Of a stretch of 64,000 nt of DNA, positions 8,079 through 15,893 are shown piece by piece; the first letter of the stretch is position 1, and every line of letters begins with the position of its first letter. Source of the stretch: Streptomyces sclerotialus (lineage in GTDB: Bacteria; Actinomycetota; Actinomycetes; Streptomycetales; Streptomycetaceae); contig NZ_JBFOHP010000002.1 in the NCBI RefSeq assembly GCF_040907265.1, forward strand, positions 7,192,001-7,256,000. The letters run 5' to 3'. The translations under genes and the position numbers were made by a program. The notes below the pieces were generated by a model, which searched no databases, was not told the DNA's origin, and saw nothing but the letters and a program-made list of their open reading frames with translations.

Positions 8079-9395
8079 TCACGCCTCCTCCGGAGTCGCG
8101 TCGCGGGCGGTGCGGAAGCCGGCGAAGATCTGCCGGCGGACGGGCAGGTCCCAGTTGCGGAACGTGCCGCGGCAGGCCACCGGGTCCACCGCGAACGAGC
8201 CGCCGCGCAGCACCTTGTAGGGGCCGCCGAAGAACACCTCGGAGTACTCCGCGTACGGGAACGCCTGGAAGCCCGGGTACGGCAGGAAGTCCCCCGAGGT
8301 CCACTCCCACACGTCCCCGATGAGCTGCCGGACGCCCAGCGGCGACTCGCCTTCGGGGTAGCTGCCCACGGGCGCGGGCCGCAGGTGGCGCTGGCCCAGG
8401 TTGGCGTGCTCGGGGCGGGGGTCCTCGTCGCCCCACGGGTAGCGGCGGCTGCGCCCGGTGCGCGGGTTCCAGCGGGCGGCCTTCTCCCACTCGGCCTCCG
8501 AGGGCAGCCGGCGCCCGGCCCAGCGGGCGTACGCGTCGGCCTCGTACCAGCTCACATGCAGAACCGGTTCTTCAGGAGCGATCGGCTGGGTCACGCCGAA
8601 CGAGCGGCGCAGCCACTCGCCGCCCTCGTGGCGCCAGAACAACGGCGCCTCGAGGTTGTTCTCCCGCACCATCCGCCAGCCCTCGGGCGCCCACCAGCGC
8701 TGCTCCCGGTAGCCGCCGTCCTCGACGAACCGGAGGTACGCGGCGTTGCTCACCGGCACCGTGTCGATGTGGAAGGCGGGCAGCAGCCGGTGGTGCGCGG
8801 GGCGTTCGTTGTCCAGCGCCCACGGCTCACTGGAGGTGCCCATCGTGAAATGCCCCGCCGGCACCAGCACCTCGGGACCCACCACGCCGCGCGCGGTGTC
8901 CGGCGGCGGCGGAGCGGACAGCGCGGCGGGGCCCCGCCGCAGCTGGTGGGTGATGAGCATCGTCTCGTCGTGCTGCTGCTCGTGCTGCGCGACCATGCCG
9001 AACGCGAACGCCTGCTCCACCAGCCGGTCGCCGCGCAGCGGGGTCTTCTCCAGGACGTCCAGCACCCGGCCGCGCACCTCGGCCACGTAGCTGTGCGCCT
9101 CGGCGGGGGCCAGCAGCGGCAGGGAGGGCCGCTCGGCCCGGGGGTGCTCGAAGGCGTCGTAGACCGAGTCGATCTCCGGGCGCAGCGCTTCGAGGCCGCC
9201 CACCGCCCGCATCAGCCACTGCTCCTCCTGGTTGCCTATGTGGGCGAGGTCCCACACCAGGGGCGACATCAGTGGTGAGTGCTGGGCGGTCAGGTCGGGC
9301 TCGTCGACGCAGGTGGTCAGCGTGTGCGTACGGGCGCGCGCGGCGAGCAGCGCCGTCGCCGCGCGGTCCCGGAGCGTTTCGGGATCGTGGATCAC
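8079..9395 (-). CDS. egtB: Hercynine oxygenase EgtB
   Basis: A 438-residue non-haem iron sulfoxide synthase that joins hercynine with gamma-glutamylcysteine (or cysteine) using O2. The N-terminal DinB-type half holds the iron ligands: DLAHIGNQEEQW and QHEQQHDETM give the three-histidine facial triad. The C-terminal half is a formylglycine-generating-enzyme (sulfatase-modifying) fold, with PVSNAAYLRFVED, GRRLPSEAEWEKAAR, GDVWEWTSGDF and KVLRGGSF. The GTG start overlaps the egtA stop (9392-9395). Length is normal. It is the second gene of the operon. Confidence 0.97.
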   Translation of the reverse strand: MIHDPETLRDRAATALLAARARTHTLTTCVDEPDLTAQHSPLMSPLVWDLAHIGNQEEQWLMRAVGGLEALRPEIDSVYDAFEHPRAERPSLPLLAPAEAHSYVAEVRGRVLDVLEKTPLRGDRLVEQAFAFGMVAQHEQQHDETMLITHQLRRGPAALSAPPPPDTARGVVGPEVLVPAGHFTMGTSSEPWALDNERPAHHRLLPAFHIDTVPVSNAAYLRFVEDGGYREQRWWAPEGWRMVRENNLEAPLFWRHEGGEWLRRSFGVTQPIAPEEPVLHVSWYEADAYARWAGRRLPSEAEWEKAARWNPRTGRSRRYPWGDEDPRPEHANLGQRHLRPAPVGSYPEGESPLGVRQLIGDVWEWTSGDFLPYPGFQAFPYAEYSEVFFGGPYKVLRGGSFAVDPVACRGTFRNWDLPVRRQIFAGFRTARDATPEEA

Positions 9396-10756
9396 TGGCT
9401 GTCCTTCCCTGGGATGCGCTCGGCGGTGCGGGCGTACTCCGCGGCGAGCGCCGCTTCCTGCGCGTCGGCGGCGAGCCGGGCCGCCGCGCTCTCCGTGGGT
9501 TCCGTGGCGTACTCGGGTGCCGCGTACGCGGCGTCCAGGAGGTCGTCGGCCGGGCAGCGGCCGTGCGCCACGTAGCGCTCGGTGAACTCCTCGACGGCGG
9601 CGAGCACGTCGGGCCCGGCCCCGAGCCGGGGCAGTGCCTCACGGGCCGCGGCGAAACACGCCGTCGCGGCGGCGGCCAGCTCCGGGTCGGTCAGCGCGTG
9701 CCGCGCCGCGCGCCGCCACAGGGGGTTGCGCGGTGCGGGGCGCTCGCCGGCGGTCTCGGCGAGCGGCTTGACCGCGCGGTACGCGGTCTCGGCGGCCTCG
9801 GGGTCGTCGAACAGGGCCGCCGTCACGGCGAGCGGCACGATCCAGCCGTCGCCCGGCTGTGCGTCGATCATGCGCAGTTCGAGATGGCCGCGCGGCCGGA
9901 CCGGCGGAAAGAGCGTGGTGACGTGGTAGTCGAAGTCCTCCTGGGTGGGGGGCCTGGGGATTCCGGTACGCACCCAGTCGCGGAAGGTCAGGCCCTCGGG
10001 CGCGTCCCAGGGGCCGTCCGGGCTGCGCACGCACATCACGGGCGCGTCGAGGACGTACGCGGTCCAGGCCGCGCGCGGCTCGGGCGCGTCGGCGGGGGCG
10101 AGGGTGCGGGCCGGGTCGAGCTGCGTCCAGACGGCCTGACGGGTCGAGCGGTAGCCCGTCGGGCACCCCTCGCTGGTGGGGGAGTTGGCGAAGGCCGCGG
10201 TGAGCACGGCGCCCAGGAGATGGGCCAGCCGCCAGCGCCGGCCGTGGCCGAGCGGGCCGGGCTCCTCGTACCCGGCGTCCAGGCAGACCTGTACGGAGGC
10301 GGTGCCGCACATCATGGACCGCCCGGCCTGCCCCCAGCGGTCGAAGTAGGCCTCCATGGCGTCGTAGCGCGGCTCGTCGAGAATGCGGTGCGGCGGGTGC
10401 CAGGGGTTGTGACCGTGGCCCGCCAGGCTCAGGCCCATGGCGCGCAGCGCCGTGCGTACCAGGGCCAGGTCCGCCGAGACGGTGGTGACGCAGTCGGTGA
10501 GTGAGGTGGCGGGGAGCGAGCTGAGCTCCAGCTGCCCGCCCGGCTCGAAGGTGAGCGCCGACCGCAGGGGGAGGGCGCGCAGTGCGGTCATCGCGGTGCG
10601 GACGTGCTCGCGGGGGAGGGGACATCGGGGGTTGCGCGCGTCGTGGACGAGATACTCGATCTCGACCCCGATGCGCCGCGGCGGCCCGGTCTTGAAACAT
10701 ATGCCGTGCAGGTGGGCTGCCAGCTCCTCTTCCGTGACAGCGCGCTGGGCGGACAT
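9392..10756 (-). CDS. egtA: Glutamate-cysteine ligase EgtA
   Basis: A 454-residue GCS2-type ligase making gamma-glutamylcysteine, the sulfur donor for EgtB. Motifs include IGVEIEYLVHD (ATP/Mg binding), LTFEPGGQLELSSLP, MMCGTASVQVCLD and GHLELRMIDAQPGDGW. ATG 10756 is preferred because GGGAGTGAGG precedes it and the usual family N-terminus starts here; the open frame extends 69 bp further without family similarity. It is the first gene of egtABCD. In Streptomyces, which use mycothiol, its main role is likely to feed ergothioneine. Confidence 0.95.
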   Translation of the reverse strand: MSAQRAVTEEELAAHLHGICFKTGPPRRIGVEIEYLVHDARNPRCPLPREHVRTAMTALRALPLRSALTFEPGGQLELSSLPATSLTDCVTTVSADLALVRTALRAMGLSLAGHGHNPWHPPHRILDEPRYDAMEAYFDRWGQAGRSMMCGTASVQVCLDAGYEEPGPLGHGRRWRLAHLLGAVLTAAFANSPTSEGCPTGYRSTRQAVWTQLDPARTLAPADAPEPRAAWTAYVLDAPVMCVRSPDGPWDAPEGLTFRDWVRTGIPRPPTQEDFDYHVTTLFPPVRPRGHLELRMIDAQPGDGWIVPLAVTAALFDDPEAAETAYRAVKPLAETAGERPAPRNPLWRRAARHALTDPELAAAATACFAAAREALPRLGAGPDVLAAVEEFTERYVAHGRCPADDLLDAAYAAPEYATEPTESAAARLAADAQEAALAAEYARTAERIPGKDSQ

Positions 10757-10919
10757 GGACCTCACTCCCTCCGTGGCCGGACGCCGGACGCAGGCCTCCC
10801 ACCTAAGCGGGTGCGAGCGGCGCACTCAAGGGCGCATCAGCGCCCCGGGGAGCACGAGCCGCGCACGGCCCGCCCGCGGCCGCGCCGGTGTACGACGGCG
10901 CGCCCGCACGGGGAGTCTC

Positions 10920-12131
10920 TCACTGCCGGTACCCCGCCAGGAAGCGTCCGATGCGGCTGATGGCGGCGTCGAGGTCGTCGGCGTGCGGGAGTGTCAGGAT
11001 ACGGAAGTGGTCCGGGCGCGGCCAGTTGAAGCCGGTGCCCTGGACGACCTGGATCTTCTCCCGGAGCAGCAGGTCGAGGACGAACTTCTCGTCGTCGTGG
11101 ATCTTGTGCACGGCCGGGTCCAGGCGCGGGAAGGCGTAGATCGCGCCCTTCGGCTTCACGCACGACACGCCCGGGATCTCGTTCAGCCGCTCCCAGGCCC
11201 GGTCGCGCTGCTCCCGGAGCCGGCCGCCGGGCAGCACCAGCTCGTTGATCGACTGGCGGCCGCCGAGCGCCGCCTGGATGGCGTACTGCGCAGGGGCGTT
11301 CGGGCACAGCCGCATGGAGGCCAGCGTGCCCAGCCCCTCCAGGTAGTCGGCGGCGTGCTGCTTGGGCCCGGAGACCACCAGCCAGCCGGAGCGGAAGCCG
11401 GCCACGCGGTACGCCTTGGAGAGCCCGCTGAAGGTGAGGCAGACCAGATCGGGGGCGAGCACCGCGGCGTTGTGGTGCACCTCGCCGTCGTACAGGATCC
11501 GGTCGTAGATCTCGTCGGCGAAGACCATCAGGCCGTGCTGCCGGGCCAGGTCGAGCATGCCCTCCAGCAGCTCGCGCGGGTACACGGCGCCCGTCGGATT
11601 GTTGGGGTTGATGATGACCAGCGCCCGGGTCCGGTCGGTGATCTTCGCTGCCATGTCGTCCAGGTCGGGCAGCCAGTCGGCGGTCTCGTCGCACACGTAG
11701 TGCACCGCCTTGCCGCCCGCCAGTGTGGTCACCGCGGTCCACAGGGGGAAGTCCGGGGCCGGGATCAGTACTTCGTCGCCGTCGTCCAGCAGCGCCTGGA
11801 CCGCCATCGAGACCAGTTCCGAGACGCCGTTGCCGAGGTAGACGTCGTCCACGTCGACGTCGGTGAGGCCGAGCGACTGGTAGTGCTGCGCGACGGCCCG
11901 GCGCGCCGGGAGGATGCCGCGGGACTCCGTGTAGCCGTGCGCGCGGGACAGGTTGCGCAGCACGTCCTGGAGGATCTCCTCGGGCGCCTCGAAGCCGAAC
12001 AGCGCGGGGTTGCCGGTGTTCAGGCGCAGCACGCTGTGCCCGGCCTCCTCCAGCGCGTCGGCGTGCTCGATCACCGGCCCGCGGATCTCGTAGCAGACGT
12101 CGGCCATCTTGCTCGACTGCTTGAACTCCAT
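10920..12131 (-). CDS. Alanine/aspartate-type PLP aminotransferase (AlaT-like)
   Basis: A 403-residue fold-type I aminotransferase. The PLP lysine lies in SGLSKAYRVAGFRSGW; NPNNPTGAVYP, FADEIYDRI and LRLNTGNPA are the other class I/II hallmarks. The opening MEFKQSSKMADVCYEIRGPV is typical of the actinobacterial AlaT group (alanine, glutamate and pyruvate transamination). It lies next to egtA but on its own transcript and is not EgtE, which is of the cysteine-desulfurase/epimerase type. Its start diverges from the HxlR regulator across two palindromes, so it may be a target of that regulator. Confidence 0.92.
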   Translation of the reverse strand: MEFKQSSKMADVCYEIRGPVIEHADALEEAGHSVLRLNTGNPALFGFEAPEEILQDVLRNLSRAHGYTESRGILPARRAVAQHYQSLGLTDVDVDDVYLGNGVSELVSMAVQALLDDGDEVLIPAPDFPLWTAVTTLAGGKAVHYVCDETADWLPDLDDMAAKITDRTRALVIINPNNPTGAVYPRELLEGMLDLARQHGLMVFADEIYDRILYDGEVHHNAAVLAPDLVCLTFSGLSKAYRVAGFRSGWLVVSGPKQHAADYLEGLGTLASMRLCPNAPAQYAIQAALGGRQSINELVLPGGRLREQRDRAWERLNEIPGVSCVKPKGAIYAFPRLDPAVHKIHDDEKFVLDLLLREKIQVVQGTGFNWPRPDHFRILTLPHADDLDAAISRIGRFLAGYRQ

Positions 12132-12184
12132 GCGGCGGCCTCCCGGTCCCTCGCTCGCCGCGGCGCGGCGCGTCTCTGGCTCTA

Positions 12185-12234
12185 CTTGGTTTTACCAAGC
12201 GACAACTTGGAAAGTCCAACTTCTTGTCTATGCT
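12185..12234 (+). promoter_or_regulatory. Divergent promoter region with two palindromic operators (HxlR-type)
   Basis: Two inverted repeats lie side by side: CTTGGT-TTT-ACCAAG at 12185-12199 and TTGGA-AAG-TCCAA at 12207-12219. The second forms part of the -35 (TTGGAA, 12207-12212) of a promoter whose -10 is TATGCT (12229-12234, 16-bp spacer). The -10 is only 6 bp from the regulator ATG, so the transcript is probably leaderless. The half-sites are variants of one another (CTTGG), as expected for a dimeric autoregulator also controlling the divergent aminotransferase. Confidence 0.65.
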
Positions 12235-12240
12235 GGGATC

Positions 12241-12936
12241 ATGCCGCGCCGAAGTTATGACCAGTACTGCTCCGTCGCCCGCGCCCTGGACGTCGTGGGC
12301 GACCGCTGGACCCTGCTGATCGTCCGGGAGCTGCTGGCCGGGGCCCGGCGCTACACCGACCTGCACGCCGACCTGCCGGGCGTCAGCACGGACATGCTCG
12401 CCTCCCGCCTGAAGGACATGGAGCGCGACAGCGTGGCCGTCCGCCGCAGACTCGACCCGCCCGCCGCCGCCTTCGTGTACGAACTCACCCCGCGCGGCCG
12501 GGCCCTGCTGCCCGTCCTCACCGCACTGGCCGACTGGGGCGCCCCCGAGCTCGGTGCGCCGCGGCCGACGGACGCCGTGCGCGCGCACTGGTTCGCCGTA
12601 CCGCTCATGCCCCGGCTCGCCCGGCACTTCTCCGCCCGGCGGGCCGAGGACGCGCCCGTACGGGTCGTGGAGGTGCGGCTGGACGAGGGAACCTTTCACG
12701 TCACGCTGGACGCGGAGGAGGGCGTCCAGGGGCCCGGAACGGACGCGTACGGCTACACCGACGGGCCCGCTCCCGCGCCCGACGTCGTCCTGGAGCTGGA
12801 CACGGCGGCCTGCGCCGAGGTGATCTACGATCGGCTGTCACTCGCCCACGGCATCGGCACCGGCCGCATCCGGGCGACGGCCTGTGGCGAACCGGCCGGC
12901 GTCGCCGCGGCGACCGCACGCACAGCGACGGGATGA
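12241..12936 (+). CDS. HxlR-family transcriptional regulator with C-terminal sterol-carrier-like domain
   Basis: A 231-residue protein. The N-terminal winged helix (residues about 10-95) has the HxlR signature YDQYCSVARALDVVGDRWTLLIVREL and GVSTDMLASRLKDMERD. The remaining 120 residues form an alpha/beta domain with VLELDTAACAEVIYDRLSL, similar to SCP2-like domains seen in some long HxlR proteins. ATG 12241 sits immediately behind the -10 box. It may regulate itself and the divergent aminotransferase through the palindromes at 12185-12219. The next gene begins 3 bp downstream. Confidence 0.9.
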   Translation: MPRRSYDQYCSVARALDVVGDRWTLLIVRELLAGARRYTDLHADLPGVSTDMLASRLKDMERDSVAVRRRLDPPAAAFVYELTPRGRALLPVLTALADWGAPELGAPRPTDAVRAHWFAVPLMPRLARHFSARRAEDAPVRVVEVRLDEGTFHVTLDAEEGVQGPGTDAYGYTDGPAPAPDVVLELDTAACAEVIYDRLSLAHGIGTGRIRATACGEPAGVAAATARTATG

Positions 12937-12939
12937 CAC

Positions 12940-13422
12940 ATGGGAACGGCACCCCTGGCGGTCTTCGACCTGGACAACACCCTGGCCGGCACGGCGCACC
13001 GGCAGCACTTCCTGGAGCGGCGGCCGCGCGACTGGGACGGCTTCTTCGCCGCGGCGCCGGACGATCCGCCGCTGCCCGAAGGCGTCGCGCTGGCTCTGGA
13101 GAGCGCCGCGGAGTGCGAGATCGTCTACCTGACCGGGCGGCCCGAGCGGTGCCGCGCCGCCACCCTGGACTGGCTGGCCCGGCACGGCCTCCCCGAAGGC
13201 CGCGTCTGGATGCGCCCGTCCGGTGACCGCCGTCCGGCCCGTCACACCAAGCTCGAACTGCTGCGCAAGCTCGCCAGGGGCCGCGAGGTCCGGGTGGTCG
13301 TGGACGACGACGAGCTGGTCTGCGACGCGGTCCAGAAGGCCGGCTTCCCGGTCGTGCGGGCTGGCTGGGCCACGCACTCGGCCGCCCTCGAGGACGCCCA
13401 GGAGCGTGAGGGGCGCACCTGA
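12940..13422 (+). CDS. HAD-superfamily phosphatase/hydrolase
   Basis: A 160-residue small HAD protein. Motif I is VFDLDNTLAGT (nucleophile Asp plus general acid Asp), motif II is YLTGRPERC, and motif III/IV is HTKLELLRKL followed by VVVDDDELVCDA. The absence of a large cap and the layout recall polynucleotide 3'-phosphatase-like HADs that act on small phosphate esters or nucleic-acid ends; this is only a guess. The ATG is 3 bp after the HxlR stop, so the two are co-transcribed. Confidence 0.88.
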   Translation: MGTAPLAVFDLDNTLAGTAHRQHFLERRPRDWDGFFAAAPDDPPLPEGVALALESAAECEIVYLTGRPERCRAATLDWLARHGLPEGRVWMRPSGDRRPARHTKLELLRKLARGREVRVVVDDDELVCDAVQKAGFPVVRAGWATHSAALEDAQEREGRT

Positions 13423-13439
13423 GAGACCCGGCGGCCCGG

Positions 13440-14033
13440 TCAGGCGTCGCCGGCCGGGCGGGCGCGGGTGTGCACCCGTTCGCCCTGAGGGCCGAACAGG
13501 TGCAGGAACTCCACCGGTTCCGCGCCCGCGTTCTCGAAGCCGTGCGGCGTACGGGTGTCGAACTCGGCCGCCTCGCCCGCAACCAGGACGAGGTCGTGCT
13601 CGGCCAGCGCCAGCCGCAGCCGGCCGGAGAGCACGTAGAGCCATCCGTAGCCCTCGTGCACCCGCTGCTCGGGCCGCGCCGCGCCCGGCCGCCCGGCGGG
13701 CAGGATCCGCTTGTACGCGCGCAGCCCGCCCAGGCGGCCGGTGAGCGGCACGTGGACCTCGCCGTTCCGGACGACCGGACGCGGATGGATGCGGGGGTCG
13801 CCCGTGGACGGCGCGCCGACCAGCTCGTCCAGCTGGACGCCGTACGCCTTCGCCAGTGGCAGCAGCAGTTCCAGGGTCGGCTTGCGCTGTCCGGACTCCA
13901 GGCGCGAGAGCGTGCTGAGCGATATCCCGGTGCGCTCACTCAGCGCCGTCAGGGTCGTGCCCCGCTTGCGGCGCAGCGCCCGTAGGCGCGGCCCTACGGC
14001 GGTCAGCACACTCGTGAGGTCGTCGTCCGGCAT
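13440..14033 (-). CDS. XRE-family regulator with C-terminal cupin sensor domain
   Basis: A 197-residue protein. The N-terminal Cro/CI helix-turn-helix (residues about 14-68) reads LRALRRKRGTTLTALSERTG then STLSRLESGQRKPTLE. A C-terminal cupin_2 domain carries YVLSGRLRLALAEHD and TRTPHGFENAG. Such XRE-cupin proteins control small-molecule catabolism, resistance or redox genes, with the cupin binding the effector. ATG 14033 fits the family start. It diverges from a methyltransferase gene, the likely target along with itself. Confidence 0.92.
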   Translation of the reverse strand: MPDDDLTSVLTAVGPRLRALRRKRGTTLTALSERTGISLSTLSRLESGQRKPTLELLLPLAKAYGVQLDELVGAPSTGDPRIHPRPVVRNGEVHVPLTGRLGGLRAYKRILPAGRPGAARPEQRVHEGYGWLYVLSGRLRLALAEHDLVLVAGEAAEFDTRTPHGFENAGAEPVEFLHLFGPQGERVHTRARPAGDA

Positions 14034-14041
14034 GTCGCTAT

Positions 14042-14056
14042 TTGCCGTCCCGGCAA
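14042..14056. promoter_or_regulatory. Palindromic operator candidate of the XRE-cupin regulator
   Basis: TTGCCG-TCC-CGGCAA is a perfect 6-bp inverted repeat only 8 bp before the ATG of the regulator, inside the divergent intergenic region. Its position suits autorepression. A TTGACA-like hexamer (minus strand, 14064-14069) lies just outside it and may be a -35 element. Confidence 0.55.
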
Positions 14057-14135
14057 CAATGTTTGTCAAGCGGCACGGGGCCCCGGAGCATCGGCAGTGG
14101 TAAGTGACACGCCGGCATGACGGAGGAGCGCACCG

Positions 14136-14771
14136 ATGACCGAAACGCAGATCTCGGACGAGGAGTTCTGGGACAGCCGGTACGGCGAGAGCGAGCGGAT
14201 CTGGAGCGGCGAGCCCAACGCCGCGCTGGTACGGGAGGTGTCCGGCATGACGCCGGGCCGGGCCCTGGACCTGGGCTGCGGCGAGGGCGGCGACGCGATC
14301 TGGCTCGCCCGGCAGGGCTGGCGGGTCACCGCGGTCGACGTCTCGCGCGTCGCGCTGGACCGCGCGGCCGGACACGCGGCCGACGCCGGGGTGGCGGACC
14401 GGATCGACTGGCAGCGCCACACCCTGGGCGAGACCTTCCCCGAGGGCAGCTTCGACCTGGTCTCCTCCCACTTCCTGCACACCCTCGGCGAGCTGCCGCG
14501 GGAGGAGGTCCTGCGGACCGCCGCCGGCGCGGTGGAGCCGGGCGGGACGCTCCTGGTGACCGGCCACTCCGGGCCGCCCCCGTGGGAGCCCGACGCGCAC
14601 CCGGATGTCCGCCTGCCCGGCCCTGAAGAGGTGCTCGCGGACCTCCGGCTGCCCGAGGGGGAGTGGGAGGTGCTCGTCTGCGAGGAGCACGAACGTCTCC
14701 AGACCGCCCCTGACGGGCAGCCGGCCGTCCGGACCGACAACACGGTCAAGGTGCGCCGCCTGAAGGGCTGA
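14136..14771 (+). CDS. Class I SAM-dependent methyltransferase
   Basis: A 211-residue methyltransferase. SAM motif I is ALDLGCGEGGDAIWLA, the ribose-binding acidic residue lies in VTAVDVSRVAL, and motif post-I is FDLVSSHFLHT. The N-terminal FWDSRYGESERIWSGEPN is typical of the thiopurine/tellurite (TehB-like) detoxifying group common in actinobacteria. A GGAGGAG RBS precedes ATG 14136. It diverges from the XRE-cupin regulator, which probably controls it. The substrate is unknown; a small thiol, metalloid or xenobiotic is plausible. Confidence 0.9.
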   Translation: MTETQISDEEFWDSRYGESERIWSGEPNAALVREVSGMTPGRALDLGCGEGGDAIWLARQGWRVTAVDVSRVALDRAAGHAADAGVADRIDWQRHTLGETFPEGSFDLVSSHFLHTLGELPREEVLRTAAGAVEPGGTLLVTGHSGPPPWEPDAHPDVRLPGPEEVLADLRLPEGEWEVLVCEEHERLQTAPDGQPAVRTDNTVKVRRLKG

Positions 14772-14894
14772 CCCCCTCTCCCCGAGCGGCTGCCCCCGTC
14801 CCGATTGCCTCCCTGACACCTGTTCCCTCAGCCATACCGACCGCTTAGTATGCCGATGGCACCGAGGCCGACCGACGTCGTGAGGGGAAGCTCA

Positions 14895-15893
14895 GTGAAG
14901 GCATGGCGGGTACACGCGAACGGCGAGCCACGAGAGGCGATGCGGCTGGAGGAGGTCCCGGACCCGCACCCCGGGCCGGGACAGCTGCTCCTCCGGGTGA
15001 AGGCCGCGAACGTCAACTTCCCCGACGCCCTGCTGTGCCGCGGCCAGTACCAGGTGCGCCCGCCGCTGCCCTTCACGCCCGGCGTGGAGATCTGCGGCGA
15101 GGTGCTCGCCGCCGGTGACGGCGCCGAAATCGCCGTGGGCACCCGCGTACTGGCCCAGCCGCCGCTGCCCGACGGCGGGTTCGCCGAACTGGCCGTGGCG
15201 GACGCCAGGACCGTCCTCCCGGCGCCGGACGCGCTGGACGACGCGGAGGCCGCCGCGCTGCACATCGGGTACCAGACCGGCTGGTTCGCGCTGCACCGCC
15301 GCGCACACCTCCAGGCCGGCGAGACGCTGCTGGTGCACGCGGCGGCCGGCGGCGTCGGCAGCGCCGCCGTCCAGCTCGGCCGGGCGGCGGGCGCCCGCGT
15401 CATCGGCGTCGTCGGCGGCGCCGAGAAGGCGGCGGTCGCCCGCGAACTCGGCTGCGACGTGGTCGTCGACCGGCGCACCGAGGACGTCATCAAGACCGTG
15501 AAGGAGGCCACCGGCGGCCGCGGCGCCGACGTGATCTACGACCCGGTGGGCGGCGACGCGTACGCCCAGTCGGCCAAGTGCGTGGCATTCGAAGGCCGCA
15601 TCATCGTCGTCGGCTTCGCCAGCGGCACGATCCCGAGCCCCGCGCTCAACCACGCGCTGGTCAAGAACTACTCGATACTCGGCCTCCACTGGGGCCTGTA
15701 CGCCACCAAGGAGCCGTCCGCCATCGGCGCCTGCCACGAGGAGCTGACCAAGCTCGCGGCCCAGGGCGTCATCAAGCCGCTCATCGGCGACCGCGTGCCA
15801 CTGGAGGGCGCCGCCGACGCGGTACAGAGGGTCGCCGACGGCGTCACCACAGGGCGCCTGGTCGTCGTCCCCGGAGAGGCGGCCACCCGATGA
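14895..15893 (+). CDS. NADPH:quinone oxidoreductase-family protein
   Basis: A 332-residue medium-chain reductase without the catalytic zinc. The NADPH Rossmann motif is LLVHAAAGGVGSAAVQLGRAAG (split around residue 145), and ANVNFPDALLCRGQYQ matches the QOR family. GTG 14895, preceded by GAGGGGAAG, gives the usual length; the open frame upstream has no family similarity. Its stop overlaps the ATG of the following acyl-CoA dehydrogenase. The operon context suggests a lipid or acyl-CoA degradation role, for example an enoyl reductase-like step. Confidence 0.92.
   Translation: MKAWRVHANGEPREAMRLEEVPDPHPGPGQLLLRVKAANVNFPDALLCRGQYQVRPPLPFTPGVEICGEVLAAGDGAEIAVGTRVLAQPPLPDGGFAELAVADARTVLPAPDALDDAEAAALHIGYQTGWFALHRRAHLQAGETLLVHAAAGGVGSAAVQLGRAAGARVIGVVGGAEKAAVARELGCDVVVDRRTEDVIKTVKEATGGRGADVIYDPVGGDAYAQSAKCVAFEGRIIVVGFASGTIPSPALNHALVKNYSILGLHWGLYATKEPSAIGACHEELTKLAAQGVIKPLIGDRVPLEGAADAVQRVADGVTTGRLVVVPGEAATR

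Noticed and set aside
10920..12131. EgtE, because a PLP enzyme lies beside egtA
   Set aside because: Motifs (SGLSKAYRVAGFRSGW, NPNNPTGAVYP) are those of class I/II aminotransferases, not the cysteine-desulfurase-like EgtE.
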